64,000 nt of DNA from Pseudomonas silvicola. Lineage in GTDB: Bacteria; Pseudomonadota; Gammaproteobacteria; Pseudomonadales; Pseudomonadaceae. Where the stretch lies: the NCBI RefSeq assembly GCF_026651855.1, contig NZ_CP093280.1, positions 3,512,001-3,576,000 of the forward strand, given 5' to 3'. This document shows positions 8,912 through 17,681 of the stretch, piece after piece (position 1 is the stretch's first letter; every line of letters starts with the position of its first letter). Made by a program: the position numbers and the translations under genes. The notes below the pieces were generated by a model, which was not told the origin of the DNA, ran no database searches, and worked only from the letters and a program-made list of their open reading frames with translations.

Positions 8912-10297
8912 ATGAAAAAAACAGATTCTCTGCGCCGTTTCATCACCCAGCACCGCCGCTACGAAGTCATCGCGTTGCTGTTCATCATGATGATCATCAA
9001 TCAGGGTGACCGCGCCACGCTGTCGGTGGCCGGGGCCAGCGTGTCCGCCGAGCTGGGCCTGAGCCATGGCGAAATGGGCTGGCTGTTCTCGGCGTTTGCC
9101 TGGGCCTACATGCTGCTGCAACTGCCCGGCGGCCTGGCCATCGACCGCTTCGGCAGCATCAAGGTGCTGGGCGTGGCAATCATCGCCTGGTCGCTGTTCA
9201 CTGCCGCCATCGGCAGCGTTGCGCTGATGCCGGTAGGGGTGGCGTTCGTCGCGGTGTTCGCCTTGCGTTTCATGGTGGGCGTGGCCGAGGCGCCGTGCTT
9301 TCCGGCCAACAGCAAGATCGTCTCGCTGTGGTTTCCCACCGCCGAGCGTGGCACGGCCACGGCCATCTTCAACGCCTCGCAGTATTTCGCCGCAGTGGTG
9401 TTCACGCCCTTGCTGGCGTGGATTTCCACGCGCTGGGGCTGGCCGTGGATTTTCTATGTGATGGGCGTGGCAGGGGTGCTGATGGGCCTGGTATTCATCT
9501 GGCGCATCAAGACGCCGGTCGATCACCGCGCCCTGAGCCCCGAAGAGCTCGAGGTGATGCGCCAGGGCGGGGCAGGCCTGCAGGAGCAGCCAGCCACCCA
9601 GGGCAAACAAGCGTGGCGCGCAACCTGGGCCAGTGCCAGGCAGCTGTTGGGCCAGCGCATGTTCCTGGGCATTTACCTGGCGCAGTTCTGCATCAGCACG
9701 CTGACGTTCTTCTTCCTCACCTGGTTTCCGGTGTACCTGGTGCAGCAGCGCGGGCTGTCGATCCTCAACGCCGGCCTGCTGGCCGCGGTGCCGGCCATCT
9801 TCGGCTTCATTGGCGGTATCAGCGGTGGCCTGGTGTCGGACTGGATGCTGCGCAAGGGACTGTCGCTGACCCTGGCGCGCAAGTTGCCGATCTTCATCGG
9901 CATGGCGCTGTCGATGAGCATGATCCTGTGCAACTACGTGCAGACCGATGTGCTGGTGGTGCTGTGCATGGCCCTGGCGTTTTTCGGCAAGGGCATGGGC
10001 GCCCTGGGCTGGGCGATCATCGCCGACGTCTCGCCCAAGCGCAGCGCCGGCATGAACGGCGCAATCTTCAACACCTTCGGCAGCGTGGCGGGCATCGTCA
10101 CGCCGGTGGTGATCGGCTACATGGTGCAGTCCATGGGCTCGTTCAACGGCGCGCTGGTGTACGTGGCGCTCAACGCGGCGGGCGCGTTCGTCAGCTACCT
10201 GTGCATCGTCGGCCCGCTGCGCCGCCCCGATGAAACCACCCACCCCATACCGGTGCATGAGCCACACCTGCCCCTCGAATCACTGCAAGGAAAATAA
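8912..10297 (+). CDS. MFS transporter, anion:cation symporter (sugar-acid) family
   Basis: A 461-residue inner-membrane carrier with twelve predicted segments. Marks of the ACS family (galactonate, glucarate, hexuronate carriers) are NQGDRATLSVAG in the first segment, WLFSAFAWAYMLLQLPGGLAIDRFG between segments 2 and 3, and VAEAPCFPANSKIVSLWFP around segment 4. It starts 28 bases after the dehydratase, preceded by GGAACGAG. It likely imports the sugar acid used by the dehydratase. The substrate is inferred from context. Confidence 0.88.
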   Translation: MKKTDSLRRFITQHRRYEVIALLFIMMIINQGDRATLSVAGASVSAELGLSHGEMGWLFSAFAWAYMLLQLPGGLAIDRFGSIKVLGVAIIAWSLFTAAIGSVALMPVGVAFVAVFALRFMVGVAEAPCFPANSKIVSLWFPTAERGTATAIFNASQYFAAVVFTPLLAWISTRWGWPWIFYVMGVAGVLMGLVFIWRIKTPVDHRALSPEELEVMRQGGAGLQEQPATQGKQAWRATWASARQLLGQRMFLGIYLAQFCISTLTFFFLTWFPVYLVQQRGLSILNAGLLAAVPAIFGFIGGISGGLVSDWMLRKGLSLTLARKLPIFIGMALSMSMILCNYVQTDVLVVLCMALAFFGKGMGALGWAIIADVSPKRSAGMNGAIFNTFGSVAGIVTPVVIGYMVQSMGSFNGALVYVALNAAGAFVSYLCIVGPLRRPDETTHPIPVHEPHLPLESLQGK

Positions 10298-10301
10298 CAA
10301 G

Positions 10302-11480
10302 ATGCTGAATCGACGACATTTCTGCCGTAACGCTTTGCTGGCAGGGGGCGCCTTTGCCCTGGCTGGCAGCCCCCTGGCCCAGGCCGCCGCCAAGCTGCAC
10401 GCCGGCCAGCCGCTGACCGAGGTAGCCAGCCTGGACTGGCTGTGCAACGCGGTGGCACTGACCTCGGACGGGCGCCTGTTCGTGGGGTTGCCGCGCTGGC
10501 CAGGCTTCGAGCAAACCCCCTCGATTGCCGAAGTGCTTGCGGATGGCACGCTCAAGCCATTCCCGGGTGGGGACTGGAACGCCTGGGCACCGGGCAAGCC
10601 GGGGAAGCAGGCGCTGGTGAAGATCAACACCATTCATATTTTCGACGACGACACCCTGTGGGCCATCGACCAGGGGGAGGATGCCGGCCCCAAGGGCATC
10701 AACCCGGCGCAGAAGATCCTGCAGTTCGACACCAGGACCGGCAAGCTGCTGCGCAGCATCAGCCTGCCGGCCAGCGTGCTGCCTGCCGGTGGCAACCTCA
10801 ATGACCTACGCCTGGACAGTGAGCATGCCTACATCACCGATTCGGGCCTGGGTGCGATCATTGTCGTCAATCTGCGCACCGGTGCCTCGGCACGGCGCCT
10901 GGCGCAGCATCCTTCCACCAAGATGCTGCCCGAGCGCCGACCCATCGGCGAGGATGGCCAGGTATTGCTGATGCCCGATGGCAGCGACCATCAGGTGCAT
11001 TCCGACCCCATCGAGATCAGCCCCGACGGCCAGTGGTTGTACTACCAGGCCCTAAGCGGCCCGTTGTGGCGCGTGCCGACCGCTGGGCTGCGTGACACCC
11101 AGTTGTCGGAACAGGCGCTGGGCGAACAGGTGGAGTTCGTCTACGACACCGGCCCGCTGACCGGCACCGGCATCGACAGCGCCGGCAACTTGTACTTCTC
11201 CGAGTACGACAAGCCGCGCATCACCGTGTTGTCACCCGATGGTGCGCTCAGGGTGGTGTCTGAGGATCCGCGCCTGTGGAACCCCGATGCCCTGTTCATC
11301 TCGCACCGCCGCGAGCTGTACATCCCGGTACCGCAGAGTGCACGCATGGCCGCCAACCGTGGGCCGGGCGGCGTCGACGCGCTGCAACGGCCCTTCAAGA
11401 TCTTCAAGGTGCAACTGCCGACGACCCTGGGCAGCCGCGAGGCCGTGCCGGCGTTGACGGGCGCTGCGCTGCCAGGCTGA
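10302..11480 (+). CDS. Tat-exported yellow/major-royal-jelly-family beta-propeller protein, possible lactonase
   Basis: A 392-residue protein. The start at ATG 10302 exposes MLNRRHFCRNALLAGGAFALAGS, a twin-arginine signal, with AAGGAA upstream. The mature part fits the MRJP/yellow family (relatives of SMP-30 lactonases), with DWLCNAVALTSDGRLFVGLPRW near the start, INTIHIFDDDTLWAIDQG and DLRLDSEHAYITDSGLGAIIVVNLRTG. It follows the transporter by 4 bases. A periplasmic propeller in a sugar-acid operon suggests opening of a lactone made by the membrane dehydrogenases, but this family also contains proteins of unknown activity. Confidence 0.75.
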   Translation: MLNRRHFCRNALLAGGAFALAGSPLAQAAAKLHAGQPLTEVASLDWLCNAVALTSDGRLFVGLPRWPGFEQTPSIAEVLADGTLKPFPGGDWNAWAPGKPGKQALVKINTIHIFDDDTLWAIDQGEDAGPKGINPAQKILQFDTRTGKLLRSISLPASVLPAGGNLNDLRLDSEHAYITDSGLGAIIVVNLRTGASARRLAQHPSTKMLPERRPIGEDGQVLLMPDGSDHQVHSDPIEISPDGQWLYYQALSGPLWRVPTAGLRDTQLSEQALGEQVEFVYDTGPLTGTGIDSAGNLYFSEYDKPRITVLSPDGALRVVSEDPRLWNPDALFISHRRELYIPVPQSARMAANRGPGGVDALQRPFKIFKVQLPTTLGSREAVPALTGAALPG

Positions 11481-11520
11481 ACCCCGGCGTGGCGGGGCCA
11501 CGCCTTTCTTCCACAAACTG

Positions 11521-11552
11521 CCGCCCGTGCCCCTAGGCACGGGGCGGCGTGC
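11521..11552. other. Intergenic hairpin inside the dehydratase operon
   Basis: An imperfect GC-rich inverted repeat (CCGCCCGTGCC and GGCACGGGGCGG, loop CCTA) lies between the propeller gene and the HbpS-like gene. It lacks a T run. It could stabilise or separate transcripts. Confidence 0.35.
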
Positions 11553-11588
11553 TGTGCCCGTTTTCCATCCAACCAGAGAACAATACCC

Positions 11589-12071
11589 ATGAAAATCACT
11601 TTGCCTTTCGCTGCCTTGACCTTTGCCGCCCTGCTGCCAGCCCTGGCCAGCGCGCAGACCACCGCCACCGTAGTCAACCAACCCAACGTGACCACTGCCG
11701 CTGCCCTGCAACTGGCCGACCGGGCCACGCACATGGCGGCTGCGCAGCACATGAACATCTGCATCGCCGTGACCGACGCCGATGGCCACCTGCTGGCCTT
11801 CACTCGCATGCAGGGCGCCTACGCCGGTTGCGTCGAGGCCTCGATCGCCAAGGCCACCTCGGCGGCACGGTTTGCGATCAACACCATCACCTTCTATGAC
11901 CTGGCGCGCAAAGAGAACCTGGCCATCGGCACCATCCCCGGGATCTTGCCGGCGGTGGCCGGGGTGGTGCTCAAGCATGACGGCGCCGTGGTGGGGGCCG
12001 TGGGTGTCAGCGGTGCCACCGACCTGACCGAACAGAAACTGGCCGAAGACGTGGCTGCCACGTTCAACTGA
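11589..12071 (+). CDS. Exported HbpS/GlcG-family (DUF336) protein
   Basis: A 160-residue protein with a Sec signal peptide (MKITLPFAALTFAALLPALASA). The body has the family pattern: LADRATHMAAAQHMNICIAVTDADGHLLAFTRMQGA, then SIAKATSAARFA, then GTIPGILPAVAGVVLKHDGAVVGAVGVSGA. Members include heme-binding HbpS and the GlcG protein of glycolate operons; their role is often unclear. Placed after the propeller gene, it may be an accessory factor of the periplasmic oxidation system (inference). Confidence 0.8.
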   Translation: MKITLPFAALTFAALLPALASAQTTATVVNQPNVTTAAALQLADRATHMAAAQHMNICIAVTDADGHLLAFTRMQGAYAGCVEASIAKATSAARFAINTITFYDLARKENLAIGTIPGILPAVAGVVLKHDGAVVGAVGVSGATDLTEQKLAEDVAATFN

Positions 12072-12133
12072 TGGGATGAATGGCCGTCGGGGCAGGGCGT
12101 TAACCGGCCCCGACGGACGTGAGGTAGACCCTT

Positions 12134-12997
12134 ATGACCGATTTGATCCAACCCACGCGCCTGCCCCCTGGCGTGGTCGTGGCGGGCCTGGCAGCGACCT
12201 GGCTGGCGGCGCTGTACGCGGGCTTAGTCCAGCACAGCCTCGCCGACTTTGCGGCCTGGAGTGCCAGTGGCTGGGCGCTGCTGGCCTTGGCTTCGGCGCT
12301 GTGGCTCACGCCGCGGCAGTTTGTGTCGGGCTACCTGGTATCGTTGTTGGCCTTCCTGATCGCCTGGCGGGTGGCGGCCATGAACGACGCCTGGCTGTTG
12401 ATGGGCGTCGCCAGTGTGACGGCGGTGCTGTTGCTGCTGCAGTTCATCGACTGCGTGGCTGCGGACTGGCGGCGCCTGCGCGGCCAGCCCCAGGCGTGGC
12501 TGGGCACCCTGGCCTGGCAGGCCACGGTGGTGCGCTTGGGCTTCGGGCTGAACGAAATCGGCCACTCGACCGAGAAAATCTTTGCCGGCTTGGGCTCGTT
12601 CCACACCTTGGTGCACGGCTTCCAGGGGCTGGGGTTGGGCGCGTATGCCGGGATGTTCGTGGTGATGGGCGGCCTGATCGAGTTGGCATCGGCGATCAGC
12701 GTCGGCTTGGGCCTGTTCGCCCGCCTGGGGGCAGTAGTCAGCCTGGTGTATTTCCTGGTGGCCACTGTCGGTTTCGGCGGTGAATGGGCGCGCGGCTATG
12801 CCTGGGCATCACCGGGTGGTGGCGGCTGGGAATACGTGATGATGTTACTGGTGGTGTTCACCGGTGTGCTGATGACCGGCGCGGGGCGGTTTTCCATCGA
12901 TGCCTGGCTGTTGCGCCAGGGTTGGCTGCCCGGTTGGGCGCAGGGGCTGTGTACCAATGCGTACGGTCAACAGCCCGCGTTACGCCAATCCTCGTAG
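12134..12997 (+). CDS. DoxX-like integral membrane protein
   Basis: A 287-residue protein with about eight hydrophobic segments. The second half has the DoxX-like pattern: VVRLGFGLNEIGHSTEKIFAG, then HGFQGLGLGAYAGMFVVMGGLIELASAISVGLGLFARLGAVVSL. The start has GAGG upstream. Genes of this kind often accompany exported redox enzymes. It is the last gene of the operon and is followed by a REP-type palindrome. Its own function is unknown. Confidence 0.65.
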   Translation: MTDLIQPTRLPPGVVVAGLAATWLAALYAGLVQHSLADFAAWSASGWALLALASALWLTPRQFVSGYLVSLLAFLIAWRVAAMNDAWLLMGVASVTAVLLLLQFIDCVAADWRRLRGQPQAWLGTLAWQATVVRLGFGLNEIGHSTEKIFAGLGSFHTLVHGFQGLGLGAYAGMFVVMGGLIELASAISVGLGLFARLGAVVSLVYFLVATVGFGGEWARGYAWASPGGGGWEYVMMLLVVFTGVLMTGAGRFSIDAWLLRQGWLPGWAQGLCTNAYGQQPALRQSS

Positions 12998-13011
12998 CCG
13001 CAGTTGCCTTG

Positions 13012-13098
13012 GTGGGAGCGGGTTCTACCCGCGAAAAGCACGCGACAGTACATCAGGACGCCCGCGTTACCCTCTTCGCGGGAAGAACCTGCTCCCAC
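13012..13098. repeat. REP-type palindrome, likely also a terminator
   Basis: The ends are GTGGGAGCGGGTTCTACC and the inverted AAGAACCTGCTCCCAC, with inner CCCGCGAA and TTCGCGGG arms. This is the form of the Pseudomonas REP elements scattered between genes. It sits between the convergent ends of the DoxX-like gene and the oprB gene and probably stops or stabilises both transcripts. Confidence 0.75.
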
Positions 13099-13110
13099 TC
13101 GACGGTGGGA

Positions 13111-14439
13111 TCAGAACTGCGATTGAACCTGCAGGCCCACCACCACGGCATTGTCCACTTCACGCACGCCATCAGGGTGTTTGATGTACTGCAAGCTCGG
13201 CATCACGTTCAACCACCGGGTGGCCTGGATGCCGTAGTTCAACTCAGCCACGTACTCGGAATGCTGTTCAGGCACATACCCGGCATCGTCGTAGCTCAAG
13301 CCGCTTTGCGCATTGGCGGTCCTGGCGTTGCGCAGGAACAGCGAACTGGCATGCACACGGGCGACACCCAGGCCCAGGGTGTCGGTAGGCCGGGCATCGA
13401 ACGGGCCTTTGTACACCAGCGCAAGCTTCTGGTAGCTGTCTACCGCCGTGGTGGCGCGGTCCTGGAAGGTGGCGCTGGCGTACAGGGTCAGGCCGCGGCT
13501 GGCATCGCCATTGACCGAGGTCAGTTGCTGCTTGCCCACCAGCCACATGCCATGGCGGCTGTCGACGCTGCGATAGTCGTTGCCCGTGAGCGCTGCCGGT
13601 TGGTTGTCGGCGTCCTTGTAGACGTGCGGCGCATTCACGTTGCTGTGGTAGTAGCCCAGGCGGTATTCGCCGGGCAGTTGGTTGACGCTAGGCGTCCACA
13701 CCAATTCCACCGGCACGAAAGTGCCTTGGGTGCCGGCACCGTTGAGCTTGAAGCCGTTGTCGTTCTCAAGGGTGGAGGGGTTGACGTTGAAGGCGCCGAT
13801 CTGGGTATAGACCGAGTCGCTCAAACGGTAGCGCACGCGCGCCGCCCATTGGCTGATGGGGCCGTTGTAGATGCTGTTGACGTAGTTGCCCGGCTGCGAG
13901 CCGCAGAACGCCAGGTTCTGGAACAGGCAGTCTTCCACGGCAAAGTCGTCGCTGACCGCGAAACGGCCGGCCTTGAGGTTGATACGGTCATCGAACCAGC
14001 CCTTGCTCAGCCACAGCTCGCTCAGGCGGCTGACGCTGCCGCGCCCCTGGATTTCCTGGGTCGAACCCAGGCCCGTGGCCCGCGGATCACTGATTTTTTC
14101 GTTGAGGTTGTCGCCGTTGCGGTTGGTGATCGACACGCTGAAGGCGGCGTCCTCCCAGCCCAGCAGTTTCTGCAGGTCGATGTCGGCGCCCAGGTTGAAC
14201 TGGTCGGCGTAGCGGGTCACGTGGTTGTGCTTCTGATAACCGCCGCGCAGGTTGGACGCTGATTCGCCGGTGTAGCCCAACTTGATGTCGATGCCGCGCT
14301 TGAGCCAGTCGGTGCGCAGGCCGCCCCAGTCGCCGGTCATCCACGGCGAGTCGACGGCAAAAGCATCAGCGGCCTGGGCGCCGCCGGCGCACAGGGCCAG
14401 GGCGAGCAGCGCGGCGGGGCGCAAGGGGAGTGGGTGCAT
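13111..14439 (-). CDS. oprB: Carbohydrate-selective porin, OprB family
   Basis: A 442-residue outer-membrane porin. The signal peptide MHPLPLRPAALLALALCAGGAQA is followed by DSPWMTGDWGGLRTDWLKRGIDIKLGYTGES, the standard OprB opening. WLSKGWFDDRINLKAGRF comes later, and the C-terminal phenylalanine (QVQSQF) fits outer-membrane insertion. It is the last gene of the second gluconate dehydrogenase operon. It probably admits the sugar oxidised by the neighbouring periplasmic enzymes. Which of several Pseudomonas OprB-type porins it is cannot be told. Confidence 0.88.
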   Translation of the reverse strand: MHPLPLRPAALLALALCAGGAQAADAFAVDSPWMTGDWGGLRTDWLKRGIDIKLGYTGESASNLRGGYQKHNHVTRYADQFNLGADIDLQKLLGWEDAAFSVSITNRNGDNLNEKISDPRATGLGSTQEIQGRGSVSRLSELWLSKGWFDDRINLKAGRFAVSDDFAVEDCLFQNLAFCGSQPGNYVNSIYNGPISQWAARVRYRLSDSVYTQIGAFNVNPSTLENDNGFKLNGAGTQGTFVPVELVWTPSVNQLPGEYRLGYYHSNVNAPHVYKDADNQPAALTGNDYRSVDSRHGMWLVGKQQLTSVNGDASRGLTLYASATFQDRATTAVDSYQKLALVYKGPFDARPTDTLGLGVARVHASSLFLRNARTANAQSGLSYDDAGYVPEQHSEYVAELNYGIQATRWLNVMPSLQYIKHPDGVREVDNAVVVGLQVQSQF

Positions 14440-14462
14440 GGTCAGTCATTCCTTTTGGGGGC

Positions 14463-14485
14463 GCGGCCGGGTCAGCCCCGGCCGC
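14463..14485. other. Hairpin between cytochrome and porin genes
   Basis: GCGGCCGGG (14463-14471) and CCCGGCCGC (14477-14485) form a stable stem in the 57-base gap. With no T run after it on the minus strand, it may set the relative level of porin mRNA instead of ending the transcript. Confidence 0.4.
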
Positions 14486-14496
14486 TGTTGTTATTG

Positions 14497-15822
14497 TCAG
14501 TGTGCGGTCTGGCCCAGTTGGCCGGGCAGCTTGAGGTCCTTGCGGGTGTCGGCGACCTGCGCAGCGGTGACCGCCGGCGCGGCGTTGCCCCAGCTGTTGC
14601 GGATGTAGGTCAGCGCGGCGGCCACCTGCTCGTCCGAGAGCTTCCAGGCAAAGCTGGGCATGGCGCCGCTGGTGGGGTTGTCGAGGGTGACGGCGCCGCG
14701 GCCGCCTTCCAGCACTGTGGTCATCAGGCTTTGGGCGTTCTCGGCCTGAATGCCGGGGTTGTTGCCCAGGCCTGCGGCCAGCTGGTTGATGCCCTTGCCG
14801 TCGCTGTTGTGGCAGGCGGCGCAGTTGGCCGAGTAGACGTTGGCGCCACGCTGCATGACCGGCTCGGTGGCAGCCAGCGGCTGCGGCTTGCTGCGCTCGG
14901 AGCCTGGCAGGCTTTGCAGGTAGGTGGCGATGGCCAGCAGGTCTTCGTCGCTCATGTGCTGGGTGGAGTTGGTCACGGCTTCCGCCATGGGCCCGGAGGC
15001 CACGGCGATGTCGTTGCTGCCGGTCTTGAGGTACTGCACCACCTGCGCCGGCGTCCAGGCGCCGATGCCCACGTGCCGGTTGCCGGTGATCTCCGGCGCG
15101 TGCCAGCCTTCCAGCTCGCCGCCTTGCAGGAAAGCGCCGCCCTTGTCGCCCCCCAGCAAGTTCTTGGCGGTGTGGCAGGCTGCGCAGTGGCCCAGACCTT
15201 GCACCAGGTAGGCGCCGCGATTGATCTGCGCGCTGGCATCGGCCACCGGCACGAACGGCGTCTTGTCGAAGAACAGCAGGTTCCAGCCCATCATCATCAG
15301 GCGGATGTTGAAGGGGAAGGGCAGTTGGTTGGAGACCACTTTGTTGTCCACGGCCGGCACGGTCTGCATATAGGCCCACAGGTCGTGCATGTCCTGGTCA
15401 TTGACCTTCACGTAGGCGTTGTAGGGCATGGCCGGGTACAGGTTCTCGCCGTGCTTGCCCTTGCCTTCGCGTACCGCGCGGGTGAACTGGGCCTCGGTCC
15501 AGCTGCCGATGCCGGTGGCCTTGTCCGACGTGATGTTGCTTGCCAGCAGTTTGCCGAACGGCGTCTGCAGGGCATAGCCGCCGGCGAACGGTTTGCCGCC
15601 GTGCGGGTCGGTGTGGCAGGCCGCGCAGTCACCGGCGATGGCCACGTAGCGGCCACGGGTCACGGCGGGGTCTTCCACGGTGGTGGGAGCCTTGACGCCT
15701 TGGGCGCTGTCGGTCTGCTGGCCCGGCGCGACCAGGGTCTGCGCCGCAAACACCAGGCCGACCACGCCGCCCAGTGCCAGGCCGCCGAGGGCCATGCTGG
15801 CCAATTTATGACGCCGACTCAT
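14497..15822 (-). CDS. Gluconate 2-dehydrogenase-type cytochrome c subunit (copy 2)
   Basis: A 441-residue triheme cytochrome c with CxxCH sites at residues 66-70, 213-217 and 334-338. The hydrophobic N-terminus is LASMALGGLALGGVVGLVF. The start chosen is ATG 15822, which overlaps the flavoprotein stop as ATGA. The longer frame would add 22 residues read from inside the neighbouring gene. It is paralogous along its length to the protein from 2375-3679 (shared DCAACHT and NIRL--GWNLLFFD). Its role is electron transfer from the flavoprotein to the quinone pool. Confidence 0.9.
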   Translation of the reverse strand: MSRRHKLASMALGGLALGGVVGLVFAAQTLVAPGQQTDSAQGVKAPTTVEDPAVTRGRYVAIAGDCAACHTDPHGGKPFAGGYALQTPFGKLLASNITSDKATGIGSWTEAQFTRAVREGKGKHGENLYPAMPYNAYVKVNDQDMHDLWAYMQTVPAVDNKVVSNQLPFPFNIRLMMMGWNLLFFDKTPFVPVADASAQINRGAYLVQGLGHCAACHTAKNLLGGDKGGAFLQGGELEGWHAPEITGNRHVGIGAWTPAQVVQYLKTGSNDIAVASGPMAEAVTNSTQHMSDEDLLAIATYLQSLPGSERSKPQPLAATEPVMQRGANVYSANCAACHNSDGKGINQLAAGLGNNPGIQAENAQSLMTTVLEGGRGAVTLDNPTSGAMPSFAWKLSDEQVAAALTYIRNSWGNAAPAVTAAQVADTRKDLKLPGQLGQTAH

Positions 15823-17597
15823 GCTGGCACCTCCACCAGGGGGCCGCGTTTGGCCAGGTATTGATCGATGATGGCCTTGGCCGTCCACAGGCTCAGGGCG
15901 CCGATGGTGGACGTGGGGTTGTAGCCGGCGTTGTTGGGGAACGACGAGGCACCCAGCACGAACACGTTATGCACGTCCCAGCTTTGCTGGTAGCGGTTGA
16001 GCACGCTGGTTTTCGGGTCCTTGCCCATCACCGCGCCGCCGATGGTGTGGTCGCTGGAGGGCAGGTAGGGGCCGTAGTTGACCGCCGCCGAGTCAAAGCC
16101 GTTGACGATCTTCGCGCCCATGGCCTTGCCGATTTCCACCGCCTTGTCCTCGGTGAACTTGGCCATGCGCCGGTCGTTTTCGTTGTAGTCGAAGGTCACC
16201 CGGATCAGCGGGTCGCCGTGGGCATCCTTGTACTCGGGGTCCAGGTCCAGGTAGCACTCGTCATGGGAGAAGCTGGTGCCCTGGTTGAAGATGAAGGTGC
16301 CGTTCTGGAAGGCGTGGGTGTAGGCCTTCTTCCAGTCACTGCCCCAGCGCGGGGTGCCCGGTGGCACGGCGTCGGCATTGCCGATCGGACGTGCGCCACG
16401 CGCCACCACCAGGATGCCGGCGCCGCCGATGAAGCCCAGGCCCTTGTGGTCGAAGTTATCGCCGTTGTAGTCATCGACCTGGGCCGAGAGCGCGCCGGCG
16501 CCGATGTACTGGTTCAGTTGTTCGTCTTCGAAGAACAGGTTGGCGCCCGACACCGTCTGGAAACTGTAGGCACGGCCGACCACGCCGTCGCGGGTTTCCG
16601 GGTTGTAGGGCTTGCCGATTTTCGACAGCAGCAGCAAACGCACGTTTTGCATCTGGAAGGCCGAGAAGATGACGATGTCGGCCGGCTGTTCCCATTCCTG
16701 CTTGTTGCGGTCCAGGTAGCTCACGCCGGTGGCGGTCTTGCCGTCTTCGGCCAGGTTGGCGCGCAGCACCGCCGACTCGGTCAGCACGGTGAAGTTGCTG
16801 CGCTGCATCAATGCCGGGATCACGCAGGCGTTGGGGCTGGACTTGGAGAAGTTGCCGCAGCCGTAATACAGGCAGTAGCCGCAGTAGGTGCACGGGCCCA
16901 TGCGCACGCCCAACGGGTTGGTGTAGGCCTGGGACGCTTGACCGGCGGGCACCATGAACGGGTGCAGGCCCAGCTTCTTGCTGCCCTCGGTGAACAGGTC
17001 GGTCAGGCGTGTAGTGGCCAGCGGCGGCAGGGGGAATTCGCTTTTGCGGTTGCCTTCGAAGATGTTGGCGCCGTCGATTTTCTCGCCGTTGAGCACGCCG
17101 GCCTTGCCGGACACACCGGCGATTTTCTCGAAGCGCTCGTAGAAGGGCTCCAGGTCGTCGTAGCTCACTCCCCAGTCCTGAACGATCAGGCCTTCGGTCA
17201 ACTGCTGCTGGCCGTAGCGCTTCATCGTGAAGCTGTAGGGTTCGAAATCGAACGGCAGGAAGCGCCAGGCCATGCCGGCCCAGTGGGTACCGGAACCGCC
17301 GACGTTGTAGCCCAGCTCGTTCATGCTCCAGTCGCGGGTGGGCAGGGCGGTCTGCGAGCGGTTGTTGCGGAATGTGGTGGTTTCGATGGCCGGCGGCAGC
17401 AGCATGCTGCGGCGGGTGTCCCAGCGCAGTTCGTCGGTATCGACCGAGGGCGGGAAGTCAGTAGCGGTCTCGAACCAGGGGCCACGCTCGATGGCGACCA
17501 CGTTGAGCCCGGCGCGGGTCAGTTCTTCGGCTATCAGCGAGCCGCACCAACCGAGGCCGACGATCACTGCGTCGGCTTTGGGGCGTACATTGGCCAT
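15819..17597 (-). CDS. GMC-type flavoprotein subunit of gluconate 2-dehydrogenase-like enzyme (copy 2)
   Basis: A 592-residue catalytic subunit. The N-terminal FAD fold is VIVGLGWCGSLIAEEL, the cysteine-rich segment is CTYCGYCLYYGCGNFSKSSPNAC, and the end is NVFVLGASSFPNNAGYNPTSTIGALSLWTA. It is similar over its whole length to the protein encoded at 3692-5467 but diverged at many positions, so the two operons are old paralogues and could differ in substrate (for example gluconate versus 2-ketogluconate or a pentonate). It overlaps the cytochrome gene by 4 bases. Confidence 0.92.
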   Translation of the reverse strand: MANVRPKADAVIVGLGWCGSLIAEELTRAGLNVVAIERGPWFETATDFPPSVDTDELRWDTRRSMLLPPAIETTTFRNNRSQTALPTRDWSMNELGYNVGGSGTHWAGMAWRFLPFDFEPYSFTMKRYGQQQLTEGLIVQDWGVSYDDLEPFYERFEKIAGVSGKAGVLNGEKIDGANIFEGNRKSEFPLPPLATTRLTDLFTEGSKKLGLHPFMVPAGQASQAYTNPLGVRMGPCTYCGYCLYYGCGNFSKSSPNACVIPALMQRSNFTVLTESAVLRANLAEDGKTATGVSYLDRNKQEWEQPADIVIFSAFQMQNVRLLLLSKIGKPYNPETRDGVVGRAYSFQTVSGANLFFEDEQLNQYIGAGALSAQVDDYNGDNFDHKGLGFIGGAGILVVARGARPIGNADAVPPGTPRWGSDWKKAYTHAFQNGTFIFNQGTSFSHDECYLDLDPEYKDAHGDPLIRVTFDYNENDRRMAKFTEDKAVEIGKAMGAKIVNGFDSAAVNYGPYLPSSDHTIGGAVMGKDPKTSVLNRYQQSWDVHNVFVLGASSFPNNAGYNPTSTIGALSLWTAKAIIDQYLAKRGPLVEVPA

Positions 17598-17681
17598 TAA
17601 TTGCTACCTCATTGAAACGGCTGGATCACGGGTGTGCAGGCGAGTGTCGGCGCAGGCCGCATCGCTCACGGAATAGGGGTG

